Source of the DNA: an uncultured Collinsella sp.
GTDB taxonomy: Bacteria; Actinomycetota; Coriobacteriia; Coriobacteriales; Coriobacteriaceae
DNA length: 62,971 nucleotides
Reading direction: 5' to 3'
NCBI GenBank assembly: GCA_958352845.1
Contig: CATWQC010000013.1
Location: 1 to 62,971 of the forward strand
The notes under the pieces are model-generated. The model was not told the origin of the DNA and made no database searches. It saw only the letters and a program-made list of their open reading frames with translations. Positions 36,461 to 44,426 of the stretch are shown piece by piece. Position 1 is the first letter of the stretch, and each line of letters begins with the position of its first letter. The position numbers and the translations under genes were made by a program.

Positions 36461-38887
36461 TTACGCGTGCCAGATCTCGTCGCGGTACTCGCGAATGGTG
36501 CGGTCGCTCGAGAACCAGCCGCTCGAGGCGGTGTTGAGCAGGGCCTTGCGGTTCCAGGTCTCCTGGTCGCCGTAGCTGCCGGTGAGCTTTTCCCATGCAT
36601 CCACGTAGCTGCGGAAGTCTGCCATGACCAGATCGGGGTCGTTGTTGTTCATGAGCTCGTTGTAGATGCTCTCGAAGTTGCCCGAAAGGCCGGCAAACGT
36701 GTTGTCCTTAAGCTCGTCCATCACGCGGCCCAGACGCTCGCGATCGTTGTTGAGGGTATCCCACGCAAAGTAGCTGTTCGATGCCCAGAGCTGCTCGACC
36801 TCGGGAGCGGTCAGGCCAAAGATGGCCTCGTTCTCGCGGCCGGCCAGGTCGGCGATCTCGATGTTGGCGCCGTCGAGGGTGCCCAGCGTAATGGCGCCGT
36901 TCATCATGAGCTTCATGTTGGACGTGCCCGAGGCCTCCTTGCCCGCCGTGGAGATCTGCTCCGAGATCTCGGCGGCAGGGTAGATGAGCTGGGCGTTGCT
37001 CACGCGGAAGTTGGGGATAAAGCAGACTTTCATGACCTCGTTGACGCGCGGGTCGTTGTTGATGACGTCGGCCACGGAGTTAATGAGTCGAATGGTCTCC
37101 TTGGCAAAGGTGTAGCTCGAGGCGGCCTTGCCGCTAAAGATGAAGGTCGTCGGCGTCACGTGGAAGTTGGGATCGGCGATGCGACGGTTGTAGATGTCCA
37201 TCACCTTCATGATGTTCATGAGCTGGCGCTTGTAGGCATGGAAGCGCTTAACCTGAACATCGAAGACGGTGTTGGGGTCGATGACCAGACCGGTCTCGGC
37301 CTTGACGTAGGCGGCCAGACGCTCCTTGTTGGCGCGCTTGGAGGCACCCACGGCCTTCAGGAACTCGGTGTCGTCCTTAAACTCCTTGAGCTTCTCCAGC
37401 TCAGAGGCGTCCATCAGCCAGCCGTCGCCAATCGCCTCGGTCACGAGCTTGGCATAGGTGGGGTTGGCCTCGGCAAAGAAGCGACGGTGCGAGATGCCGT
37501 TGGTCTTGTTGTTGAACTTCTCGGGCGTCAGGGCATAGAAGTCCTTGAGCACGATGTTCTTGATGATGTCGGAGTGGATCTTGGCCACGCCGTTGACGCT
37601 GTGGCTGCAGATCACGGACAGGTTGGCCATGCGAATCTCGCCGTCCCACAGGATGGCGGTCTGGCGCAGACGCTCCTGCCAGCCCTCCTGGGTGATGTCG
37701 AAGGACTCGTGCCAACGACGGCTGATCTCGTCGATGATCTGGTACACGCGGGGGAGGAGCTTGGAGAACGTGCCGATGGGCCACTTCTCCAGAGCCTCGG
37801 GCAGGATGGTGTGGTTGGTGTAGCTCACGACCTGCGTCACGATGTTCCAGGCGTCATCCCACTCGAGCTTCTTCTCGTCGATGAGGATGCGCATGAGCTC
37901 GGGGCCGCACATGGCGGGGTGCGTGTCGTTGGTGTGGATGGCCACAAACTGCGGTAGCAGGTCCCAGTTCTCGCCGTGCTCCTTCTCAAAGGTGTCGAGC
38001 AGGCTGTAGATGCCGGCCGAGACAAACAGGTACTCCTGCTTCAGGCGCAGCAGGCGGCCGTGCTCACCGGCGTCGTTGGGGTAGAGGATGGCGCTGATGG
38101 CCTCGGCCTCGGCGCGTTCGGCGTCTGCCAGGGCGTAGTCGCCGCGGTTGAAGGCCTCCAGGTCAAAGTGCTCCTCGACCGGCTCGGCGGCCCAGACGCG
38201 CAGCTTGTTGACGGTCTCGCCGGCATAGCCCACCACGGGGATGTCATAAGGTACGGCCAGGATGTCCTGCGTGTCCACCGTGCGGTAGAACGTGCGGCCG
38301 TTCTCCTCAAAGCCCTCAACATGGCCACCAAACTTAATGGTCACGGCCTTGTCCTGACGACGGACCTCCCAGGGATAGCCGTGGGTGAGCCACTCGTCGG
38401 TGGCCTCGACCTGGCTGCCGTTGACAATCTCCTGCTTAAACAGGCCGTAGCGGTAGCGCATGCCGTTGCCGTAGCCGGCAATGCCCTCGGCTGCCATGGA
38501 ATCCAAGAAGCATGCGGCCAGACGGCCCAGGCCGCCGTTGCCCAGAGCTGGATCGGGCTCCTGGTTCTCGATGACGGACAGGTCAAAGCCCATGTCGTCG
38601 AGCGCCTCGGCGACCATGTCGCGCACGCCAAAGTTGAGCAGGTAGTTGTCAAGCAGGCGGCCGATCAAAAACTCGATCGAGAAGTAGTACACGCGCTTCT
38701 TGCCCTCGGCGGTGGCGCGGGCGTCGCTCTTGGTGGCAACGGTGCGCGCCTTCTCGGCCACGAGCTTGGCCAGGGCGTTAAAGCGGTCGAGGTCGCTGGC
38801 GGCCTCGACGCTCTTGCCGCTGATGCTCATGACGGCATCGCGATAGAGCTCGGTAAACTCCTGCTTGTTGTCGAAGATCTTATTCAT
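36461..38887 (-). CDS. glgP: Glycogen/starch alpha-glucan phosphorylase
   Basis: GlgP releases glucose-1-phosphate from the non-reducing ends of glycogen. The 808-residue GT35 enzyme has YYFSIEFLIGRLL and the glycogen-family segment DPALGNGGLGRLAACFLDS. The PLP lysine is in the motif EASGTSNMKLMMNGA near residue 660. A degradative enzyme encoded within a synthesis operon is common in bacteria and allows coupled turnover. It lies 93 bases after glgB and 107 before glgC. Confidence 0.96.
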   Translation of the reverse strand: MNKIFDNKQEFTELYRDAVMSISGKSVEAASDLDRFNALAKLVAEKARTVATKSDARATAEGKKRVYYFSIEFLIGRLLDNYLLNFGVRDMVAEALDDMGFDLSVIENQEPDPALGNGGLGRLAACFLDSMAAEGIAGYGNGMRYRYGLFKQEIVNGSQVEATDEWLTHGYPWEVRRQDKAVTIKFGGHVEGFEENGRTFYRTVDTQDILAVPYDIPVVGYAGETVNKLRVWAAEPVEEHFDLEAFNRGDYALADAERAEAEAISAILYPNDAGEHGRLLRLKQEYLFVSAGIYSLLDTFEKEHGENWDLLPQFVAIHTNDTHPAMCGPELMRILIDEKKLEWDDAWNIVTQVVSYTNHTILPEALEKWPIGTFSKLLPRVYQIIDEISRRWHESFDITQEGWQERLRQTAILWDGEIRMANLSVICSHSVNGVAKIHSDIIKNIVLKDFYALTPEKFNNKTNGISHRRFFAEANPTYAKLVTEAIGDGWLMDASELEKLKEFKDDTEFLKAVGASKRANKERLAAYVKAETGLVIDPNTVFDVQVKRFHAYKRQLMNIMKVMDIYNRRIADPNFHVTPTTFIFSGKAASSYTFAKETIRLINSVADVINNDPRVNEVMKVCFIPNFRVSNAQLIYPAAEISEQISTAGKEASGTSNMKLMMNGAITLGTLDGANIEIADLAGRENEAIFGLTAPEVEQLWASNSYFAWDTLNNDRERLGRVMDELKDNTFAGLSGNFESIYNELMNNNDPDLVMADFRSYVDAWEKLTGSYGDQETWNRKALLNTASSGWFSSDRTIREYRDEIWHA

Positions 38888-38980
38888 ACGTTCCTTCCCC
38901 CGGGGATGTTTCTCCCGGAACGGCTATGACTTGTATCCTACGCCCCCGCGGGGCGGGTAATTACAGCTGTAACGCTTTTG

Positions 38981-41239
38981 TTACGCTTTCTTGGCAGGAG
39001 TCTTAACGGTACCTGCCTTAGCCTTGGGAGCAGCCTTTTTAGTGGCCGCCTTCTTGGCCGTGGTCTTGGAAGCGGTCTTAGCGGCTGGCTTGGCAGCCTT
39101 CGCCTTGGCCGGAGCCTTCTTAGCAGCTGCGGTCTTGGGCTTCACCGAGGACGCACGCTTGCGCGTCGCCTTCTTGGGCTTCTCGACCACGGGCGGCTTA
39201 TAGCTGCTGGGACCGCGGCGCTTGAGCACCACACCTGCCAGGCCGGGCACCTTCATCTCGATGGAGTCCATCTGCCCGTTCCAGGGATAGGGCTCGCTCG
39301 AGCAGGTGTAGGGCTCCTCGCCGGCATAGCCGCTGCCGCCAAACTCGGGACGGTCGGAATCAAAGATGACCTCCCAGTCGCCCTCGCGCGGCACTCCCAC
39401 GCGGAAGCTCTCGTAGCTCGCCGGATCAAAGTTGATCAGGATAACCAGATCGTCATCGACGTCCTCGCCCTGACGCACAAAGCTCACGATGGACTGCTTG
39501 GAGTTGTCCGCGTCGATCCAGGTAAAGCCGTCGTCGGTGTAGCCGCGCTCGTACAGTGCGGGCTCGGCGGTGTACAGGTGGTTGAGCGCCTTGATATACG
39601 CCTGATGATGCTTGTGAGTCTCATACTCCTCGGTCAGGAACCACTGGATGGATTCGTAGTAGCGCCACTCAATAAACTGGCCGATCTCGTTGCCCATAAA
39701 GTTGAGCTTGGCACCGGGGTGCGTCATCTGGTAGAAGGCCAGCGTGCGCAGACCGGCAAACTGGCGCCACCAGTCGCCCGGCATACGGCCGATGAGCGAA
39801 CACTTGCCGTGCACGACCTCGTCGTGGCTCAGCGGGCAAATGAAGTTCTCGGTAAAGGCGTACATGATGGAGAACGTGAGCAGCCCGTGGTTGCCGGGGC
39901 GCCACGGAAAATCGGTCTGCATGTAGTGCAGGGTGTCGTTCATCCAACCCATGTCCCACTTGTAGTGGAAGCCCAGGCCGCCGTCCTGCGGCGGATAGGT
40001 CACGAGCGGCCACGCGGTGGATTCCTCGGCCATCATCATAACGTCGGGGTAGTGCGTCTCTACGGCGCAGTTGACCTGGCGGATAAACGCGCTGGCGTCC
40101 AGGTCCTCCTCGGTACCGTACTTGTTGAACTTCTTTTGGCTGGGATCGTCAATGCCAAAGTTGAGGTACAGCATACTGGACACGCCGTCCATGCGAATGC
40201 CGTCCACGTGGAAGTTCTCAAGCCAGTACAGCACGTTGGAGACCAGGAAGGAGCGGACCTCGCCGCGGGCGAAGTCAAACTTGTGCGTGCCCCAGTTGGG
40301 GTGAATCTCGTGCTCAAACAGCATGTGGCCGTTAAAGGTGGCAAGGCCGTGGGAGTCGGCGCAAAAACCGCCGGGAACCCAGTCCATGATCACGCCGATG
40401 CCTGCCTCGTGGCACGCATCGATAAAGTGCATGAGCTGCTGCGGGTTGCCGTAGCGCGACGTGGCGGCGTAGTAGCCGGTCGTCTGGTAGCCCCAGGAGC
40501 CATCGAAGGGATGCTCCATGAGCGGCATGACCTCGATATGCGTATAGCCCATGTCGCGGACGTAGTCCACGAGCTCAACCGACAGGTCGTCGTAGGTGTA
40601 AAACTCACCGCGCTGCGCGGGGAAGGGATCCATGGGGCCGGGGTAGTTGCCGTACTCGTCCGGCTCGCCCTGCGGCGCATCGCCGTGCCGCTTCCACGAG
40701 CCAATATGTACCTCGTAGATGTTAAGGGGCTGCGTCATGTGATTATGGCCGGCGCGGCGCTTGAGCCATGCGGCGTCGTTCCACTGGTAGCCATCGAGGG
40801 TCCACAGCACGCTCGCCGTTCCCGGAGGGCACTCGGCCTTAAAAGCATATGGATCGGCCTTGTAGAGCTTTTCGCCCTCGTTGGTTTCGATGAGATATTT
40901 ATAAAGCTGGCCCTGCTCGGCGCCAGGAATAAAGCCTTCCCAAATAGCGCTCGTATGCACGGGCACCAGCGGGTTGGCTTCCTCATCCCAGTCGTTAAAT
41001 TCGCCAATGACATGGACACTCTTTACGTCGGGCGCCCAAACGCAAAAGCGCCAGCCGCGCGTACGGTTCTGCGTGTCGGGATGCGCGCCCATCTTTTCCC
41101 AGCTGCGCTCCCACATACCAATGCCAAACAGGTAGACATCGTCCTTGGAGAGCTCCGGTGCGTGCGGAGCCGGTTTGCGGGTTGCGGGCTTTTTAGCCGT
41201 TGGCTTTAGCTTTGAATCGCTCACGTTTGATCCCATCAT
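38981..41239 (-). CDS. glgB: 1,4-alpha-glucan branching enzyme with basic tails
   Basis: GlgB makes alpha-1,6 branches in glycogen. The CBM48 domain (with GWRFCVWAPDVKSVHVIGEF) is near residues 50-140. The GH13 catalytic core contains the nucleophile aspartate in GIRMDGVSSMLY, the acid glutamate in MMAEEST and the motif PLSHDEVVHGK. Beyond the catalytic part (about 680 residues) is a Lys/Ala-rich tail of about 73 residues with blocks such as AKKAPAKAKAAKPAAK. A shorter Lys/Pro stretch (KPTAKKPATRKPAP) lies near the N-terminus. The start is uncertain: ATG 41239 has no clear ribosome site, and ATG 41236 or a GTG at 41227 are alternatives. Confidence 0.9.
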   Translation of the reverse strand: MMGSNVSDSKLKPTAKKPATRKPAPHAPELSKDDVYLFGIGMWERSWEKMGAHPDTQNRTRGWRFCVWAPDVKSVHVIGEFNDWDEEANPLVPVHTSAIWEGFIPGAEQGQLYKYLIETNEGEKLYKADPYAFKAECPPGTASVLWTLDGYQWNDAAWLKRRAGHNHMTQPLNIYEVHIGSWKRHGDAPQGEPDEYGNYPGPMDPFPAQRGEFYTYDDLSVELVDYVRDMGYTHIEVMPLMEHPFDGSWGYQTTGYYAATSRYGNPQQLMHFIDACHEAGIGVIMDWVPGGFCADSHGLATFNGHMLFEHEIHPNWGTHKFDFARGEVRSFLVSNVLYWLENFHVDGIRMDGVSSMLYLNFGIDDPSQKKFNKYGTEEDLDASAFIRQVNCAVETHYPDVMMMAEESTAWPLVTYPPQDGGLGFHYKWDMGWMNDTLHYMQTDFPWRPGNHGLLTFSIMYAFTENFICPLSHDEVVHGKCSLIGRMPGDWWRQFAGLRTLAFYQMTHPGAKLNFMGNEIGQFIEWRYYESIQWFLTEEYETHKHHQAYIKALNHLYTAEPALYERGYTDDGFTWIDADNSKQSIVSFVRQGEDVDDDLVILINFDPASYESFRVGVPREGDWEVIFDSDRPEFGGSGYAGEEPYTCSSEPYPWNGQMDSIEMKVPGLAGVVLKRRGPSSYKPPVVEKPKKATRKRASSVKPKTAAAKKAPAKAKAAKPAAKTASKTTAKKAATKKAAPKAKAGTVKTPAKKA

Positions 41240-41310
41240 GACGCGGCAGCGTGTTGCCTTGGTGACTAGATGCGAAAGGTCCAAGGCTGCACGAATCGAA
41301 GGGACGGCGA

Positions 41311-41364
41311 AGTTTCTGTGATTCGTTCCACCTCGCGTGCTCGGTGGAACTTTCGGCAGAAACT
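41311..41364 (-). promoter_or_regulatory. Nested hairpin in the glgB leader
   Basis: Two stems nest here. AGTTTCTG (41311-41318) pairs with CAGAAACT (41357-41364), and inside it GTTCCACC (41325-41332) pairs with GGTGGAAC (41343-41350). The structure is in the 5' untranslated part of the glgB transcript, about 70 bases before the start codon, and would form in RNA. Confidence 0.5.
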
Positions 41365-41460
41365 ACGATAACACCTGTGCGTTAGTTTTATGGACGAAAG
41401 CGGATTTGCGGGGGCTTTTAATCGGTAAGCGACATGTTTATACCACTGGCAGAATTGCCG

Positions 41461-41550
41461 TGGTAAAACTCTTGACAGTTTTACCAATTTGGGTTTCAAA
41501 ATTGTTTGGCTGACGTTTGGTAAAACGTTTTTAGCAGGATGTTTACCATT
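41461..41550. promoter_or_regulatory. Operator-like TGGTAAAAC cluster between glgB and the HAD gene
   Basis: Three related motifs lie in this divergent intergenic stretch. The first is a perfect inverted pair, TGGTAAAAC (41461-41469) and GTTTTACCA (41478-41486), with a TTGACA box in its eight-base spacer. The second is TTGGTAAAACGTTTTTAGCA at 41517-41536, an imperfect CG-centred palindrome. The third is a half-site GTTTACCAT. A TATAAA on the minus strand near 41439 could be the glgB -10 box. Similar motifs precede the GH13-GH77 gene, which suggests one transcriptional repressor or activator for alpha-glucan genes. Confidence 0.55.
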
Positions 41551-41570
41551 TGATATCGAAAGGTTCATTT

Positions 41571-42260
41571 ATGCCCCATACCGCCACTCCCAAGGTTGCT
41601 TTTATTTTCGATTGCGATGGCACGCTGGTTAATAGCACCCCCGTTTGGGCTTATGCTCAGCCCGAGTTATTGCACCGCCACGGGATTGACGTGACGGTCG
41701 ACGATTTTGCCCAGTTTGAGCATTTGTCGCTCGAGGATGAGTGCCAGGCCTACCACGACACGTGGGGCATTGGTGCGAATGGCGAGGAGCTGTATCGCGA
41801 GCTGAGCGAGATTTTGATCGATGGCTACTCCAAGGTGCCGCCGCGCGAGGGGCTCCTGGCATTTTTGGAGCAGGCGAAGGCGGCGGGCATTGCCATGTGC
41901 GTTGCCACGTCCACGCCGGCCGAGCTGGTTAAGTCTGCGCTTGCGGGAGCCGGGCTCGACGCTTACATGGAGTTTGTTACCACGACGGGCGAGACAGGAC
42001 GCTCCAAGCAGCTCCCAGATGTGTACGAGCTGGCGCTGCGCCGTCTGGAGGAGCGCCATGGGCATAAGCTTGAGCGCGCGTGGGTGTTTGAGGACGCCGT
42101 CTTTGGACTTAAGAGCTCTGGGGTCGCCGGCTTTAAGCGTGTAGGCATTTATGACCCGCACGGCCGCATGAAGCGCGACGAGGTTCGCGATAACTGCGAC
42201 ATCTTTATCGACAGCTATGAGGACCTGGATCTGGCCCGCGTGCTTTCGTTTGAGGGATAG
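41571..42260 (+). CDS. HAD-superfamily phosphatase (beta-phosphoglucomutase-like)
   Basis: A 229-residue HAD hydrolase with all four motifs: DCDGTLVNST (nucleophile Asp at about residue 15), VATSTPAEL, a lysine in GRSKQLPDVY, and VFEDAVFGL. A helical cap between motifs I and II places it among beta-phosphoglucomutase-like or sugar-phosphate phosphatases. The exact substrate cannot be read from sequence. The chosen ATG at 41571 follows AAAGG at eight bases. The motif cluster upstream and the divergent glgB suggest, but do not prove, a link to sugar phosphates. Confidence 0.85.
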   Translation: MPHTATPKVAFIFDCDGTLVNSTPVWAYAQPELLHRHGIDVTVDDFAQFEHLSLEDECQAYHDTWGIGANGEELYRELSEILIDGYSKVPPREGLLAFLEQAKAAGIAMCVATSTPAELVKSALAGAGLDAYMEFVTTTGETGRSKQLPDVYELALRRLEERHGHKLERAWVFEDAVFGLKSSGVAGFKRVGIYDPHGRMKRDEVRDNCDIFIDSYEDLDLARVLSFEG

Positions 42261-42269
42261 GCGAGGGCT

Positions 42270-42911
42270 GTGGCTTGCAAGGTATTAGTGGTCTGCGGCT
42301 CGCCCGTGGTGGCGAGCGCAGGGTTGCTGCGTCGCCTGGCGGGGGAGTGTGACCACGTTGTCGCTGTGGACCGCGGTCTCGACGCTCTGCTGGGCGCCGG
42401 CCTGGGCTGCGACGTCTACGTGGGCGACGCCGACACCGTAAGTGATGAGGGACGTGCTCTGGTCGATGTCGCCACCGACTTTGAAGTTGAGCGACACGAC
42501 CCTTACAAGGACTGTACCGACCTGGCCCTGGCGCTCGATTCCGTCCGCCGCCGCTGGCCGGGTGCCGAAGTGGTTGCGACCTGCGCCACCGGCGGCCGTC
42601 CTGATATGGCACTTTCCGTTCTGGGGCTGCTCGCGGGCTACGAGGACGCCCCAGTCTGGATTGCTGAGGATGAGACCACGGCCCGCATCCTGCACGGAGG
42701 CGAATCGTGGACCATCGAAGGCGCCGAGGGCAAGACGTTTTCCATCATCGCCATAGCTCCCAACACCGAGGTAAGCGAGCACGGCCTAGAGTGGGAGCTA
42801 GATTACAGCCCCCTAGGCCTGTTGGCGGACACCGGCATCAGCAACGTCGTCAGGTCAACAGCCACGATCCAAGTCCACACCGGCACCGCCATCGCTTACC
42901 TATATCAATAG
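42270..42911 (+). CDS. thiN: Thiamine pyrophosphokinase
   Basis: This 213-residue enzyme converts thiamine to thiamine diphosphate with ATP. Family signatures include VVAVDRGLDALL, the acidic VGDADTVSDEG, DPYKDCTDLALAL with its metal-binding aspartates, and the C-terminal SNVVRSTATIQVHTG. It starts with GTG, only nine bases after the HAD stop, so the two are probably co-transcribed. No thiamine riboswitch is seen. Confidence 0.88.
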   Translation: MACKVLVVCGSPVVASAGLLRRLAGECDHVVAVDRGLDALLGAGLGCDVYVGDADTVSDEGRALVDVATDFEVERHDPYKDCTDLALALDSVRRRWPGAEVVATCATGGRPDMALSVLGLLAGYEDAPVWIAEDETTARILHGGESWTIEGAEGKTFSIIAIAPNTEVSEHGLEWELDYSPLGLLADTGISNVVRSTATIQVHTGTAIAYLYQ

Positions 42912-42940
42912 GTATTTAGAGTTTGACCCAAAAAAAGTCC

Positions 42941-42969
42941 TTGCATCCCCGAAGATCTTCCCCTATAGT
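42941..42969 (+). promoter_or_regulatory. Promoter of tRNA-Ala
   Basis: TTGCAT and TATAGT are separated by 17 bases, a good sigma-70-type match. The -10 box ends 13 bases before the first base of the tRNA. Confidence 0.75.
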
Positions 42970-42982
42970 ACTACTTCGTCAC

Positions 42983-43058
42983 GGGGGCGTAGCTCAGCTG
43001 GGAGAGCGCTTGACTGGCAGTCAAGAGGTCAGGGGTTCGATCCCCCTCGTCTCCACCA
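42983..43058 (+). tRNA. tRNA-Ala (anticodon GGC)
   Basis: A complete 76-base tRNA with CCA encoded. The acceptor GGGGGCG pairs with CGTCTCC through two G-T pairs. The D arm starts GCTCAGCTGGGAGAGC, the anticodon loop is CTGGCAG (GGC, reading GCC and GCT), and the T arm contains GGTTCGATC. A promoter precedes it and a terminator follows, so it is a single-gene transcript. Confidence 0.97.
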
Positions 43059-43072
43059 TCGTGAATGCAAAG

Positions 43073-43098
43073 GCCTTCGGGAAACCGAGGGCTTTTTT
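43073..43098 (+). terminator. Terminator after tRNA-Ala
   Basis: GCCTTCGG pairs with CCGAGGGC (one G-T pair) around a GAAA tetraloop and is followed by six T residues. Confidence 0.9.
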
Positions 43099-43579
43099 CA
43101 TGCCAAAACACCACGCGCTGCAAACCCCACCTACGCCAACAAAAAGTTGCACAATTAATTTCCCATGTCTGTACATAGTTTGTTAGACAAACGCGACTAT
43201 CCGCGCAGCTCGCTGCTTCATTTAGGCTTCAGGAACGCACTTAAACACCGCAAGTACCTCAATAACCTGCATCAATGTGAACAACATCGCAAAACAGCCC
43301 CCTTGAACACGCTAAATGAACGAAATGTTGTCCAGTACTGCCCAAATCAGTTTCACTAACAGCTTGTGCTAGGATACATTACGTTACATGAGTTCACTGT
43401 GCTCACGGCTCCAGCAAGTCACAAAGCGCAGGGTCGATCAGCATCCGGCCGTAACGGCGGTGCCAGAAACACCACGAGCTCCAATATAGATGTCATGCGA
43501 CGTTATTTATTTGCATTGATGTAATTTCAAGATGCATTAAATAGGTTGCGTGTCAAAGCGTAGCAGTCTTACAGCTGTT
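43099..43579 (+). other. AT-rich intergenic region upstream of the polysaccharide leader
   Basis: No convincing gene is present. The AT-rich stretch contains a small palindrome (GTTTGTTAGACAAAC near 43178-43192) and a possible promoter: TTTCAC, then about 17 bases, then GATACA near 43373. Either could be the start of the long leader that precedes loaP. Several short open frames exist but lack ribosome sites and recognisable content. Confidence 0.4.
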
Positions 43580-43623
43580 TGCGTGCGGTCCAGTTTTGTA
43601 CCCGCTTGACTGGTTCGCACGCA
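43580..43623 (+). promoter_or_regulatory. Leader hairpin 1 upstream of loaP
   Basis: TGCGTGCG (43580-43587) pairs with CGCACGCA (43616-43623), and after a 2x2 internal loop CCAGT pairs with ACTGG. The stem-loop lies about 200 bases before loaP, in what is likely an untranslated leader. Confidence 0.55.
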
Positions 43624-43727
43624 GCCAGCTGGGGATGCGGTTATTTTGCGATACACGTCCGCGTCTCTAGCAACTGCATTTATACATACCGTTCACGGTG
43701 GGGCAGAGCCACGTGCTTGTCTAACTG

Positions 43728-43800
43728 GGCTCAGGGTTTGAATATGGAGCGCCTTCGCGCACAAGCGCCCTGGCGAAGCCATACACAAACCCCGTGAGCC
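43728..43800 (+). promoter_or_regulatory. Leader hairpin 2 immediately upstream of loaP
   Basis: GGCTCAGGGTTTG (43728-43740) pairs over 13 bases with 43786-43800, apart from a two-base CG bulge. The interior holds a weaker GC-rich hairpin. It ends 15 bases before the loaP ribosome site. LoaP-type proteins are known to recognise hairpins in the leader of their operon, so this is the best candidate target here. Confidence 0.6.
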
Positions 43801-43829
43801 ACACGTAAGACAGCAAGGGGGTGATGCTC

Positions 43830-44375
43830 GTGTGGTATGTGATTCAGGTCATTAACGGTCGCGAAGATGTAATGCGTGAGCGAATCGAGCACATGGTGCC
43901 GGCTGGTGCCATGCAAGAGCTCTTTTATCCCCAATTTCAAACCGAGATCAAGGTTCACGGCGAATGGGTCAATACGACCAAGTCGCTCTTTCCTGGTTAT
44001 CTTATCTGCGACACGGCAGATCCCCGTACCGTGCAGCAGTATCTGCTGCGCATGGACGACTTTGCCCGGGTGCTATCCCAGGACGGTCAGTTTGTGCCGC
44101 TGGCAAAAGAAGAGGCTCAACTCATAAGCAGCTTTACGCATAGGGGAGACCGCGTAGTGCCCATGAGTGAGGCCCTAAAAGACGGCGACCAGGTCGTAGT
44201 AACCGCTGGTCCGCTACTGGGCCACGAAGGCCTTATCAAAACCATTAACAGACGCAAAAGCACAGCTTTTTTGGAGCTCAACCTGTGCGGCCGACGCGTA
44301 ACCACCCGCGTTGGCCTCGCCGTGCTTTCGGCCGAGCAGCGCGTCATGCGCAACCTTAAAAAGGCGATCGCCTAG
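43830..44375 (+). CDS. loaP: LoaP-type NusG paralogue (transcription antiterminator)
   Basis: A 181-residue NusG-family protein of the specialised kind. It opens with VWYVIQVINGRE, as LoaP and RfaH-type proteins do, has the NGN fold (FYPQFQ, SLFPGYLI), and ends in a KOW domain (GDQVVVTAGPLLGHEGLIK). Such proteins bind elongating polymerase at the leader of long operons and suppress premature stops. GTG at 43830 was chosen because AAGGGG lies nine bases upstream; GTG 43821 and ATG 43824 abut that site. Its place as first gene of a 13-kb polysaccharide operon is the usual one. Confidence 0.88.
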   Translation: MWYVIQVINGREDVMRERIEHMVPAGAMQELFYPQFQTEIKVHGEWVNTTKSLFPGYLICDTADPRTVQQYLLRMDDFARVLSQDGQFVPLAKEEAQLISSFTHRGDRVVPMSEALKDGDQVVVTAGPLLGHEGLIKTINRRKSTAFLELNLCGRRVTTRVGLAVLSAEQRVMRNLKKAIA

Positions 44376-44426
44376 CTGCGTGCGGTCGCTACGCAGAACA
44401 GGGAGTATCCCCGACCCGGGGACGAA

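Noticed and set aside
36290..37957. A 555-codon plus-strand frame
   Set aside because: Antisense shadow of glgP, with Val/Asp/Gly-rich content and no motifs.
38978..41209. A 743-codon plus-strand frame
   Set aside because: It is antisense to glgB throughout, with no recognisable domain. High GC third positions open the opposite frame.
42983..43058. tRNA-Ala as an attachment site for an integrated island
   Set aside because: No repeated copy of its 3' end was seen downstream, and no integrase lies next to it. It has its own terminator.
43579..43797. A 72-codon frame before loaP
   Set aside because: It spans the two leader hairpins, lacks a ribosome site and has no recognisable content.
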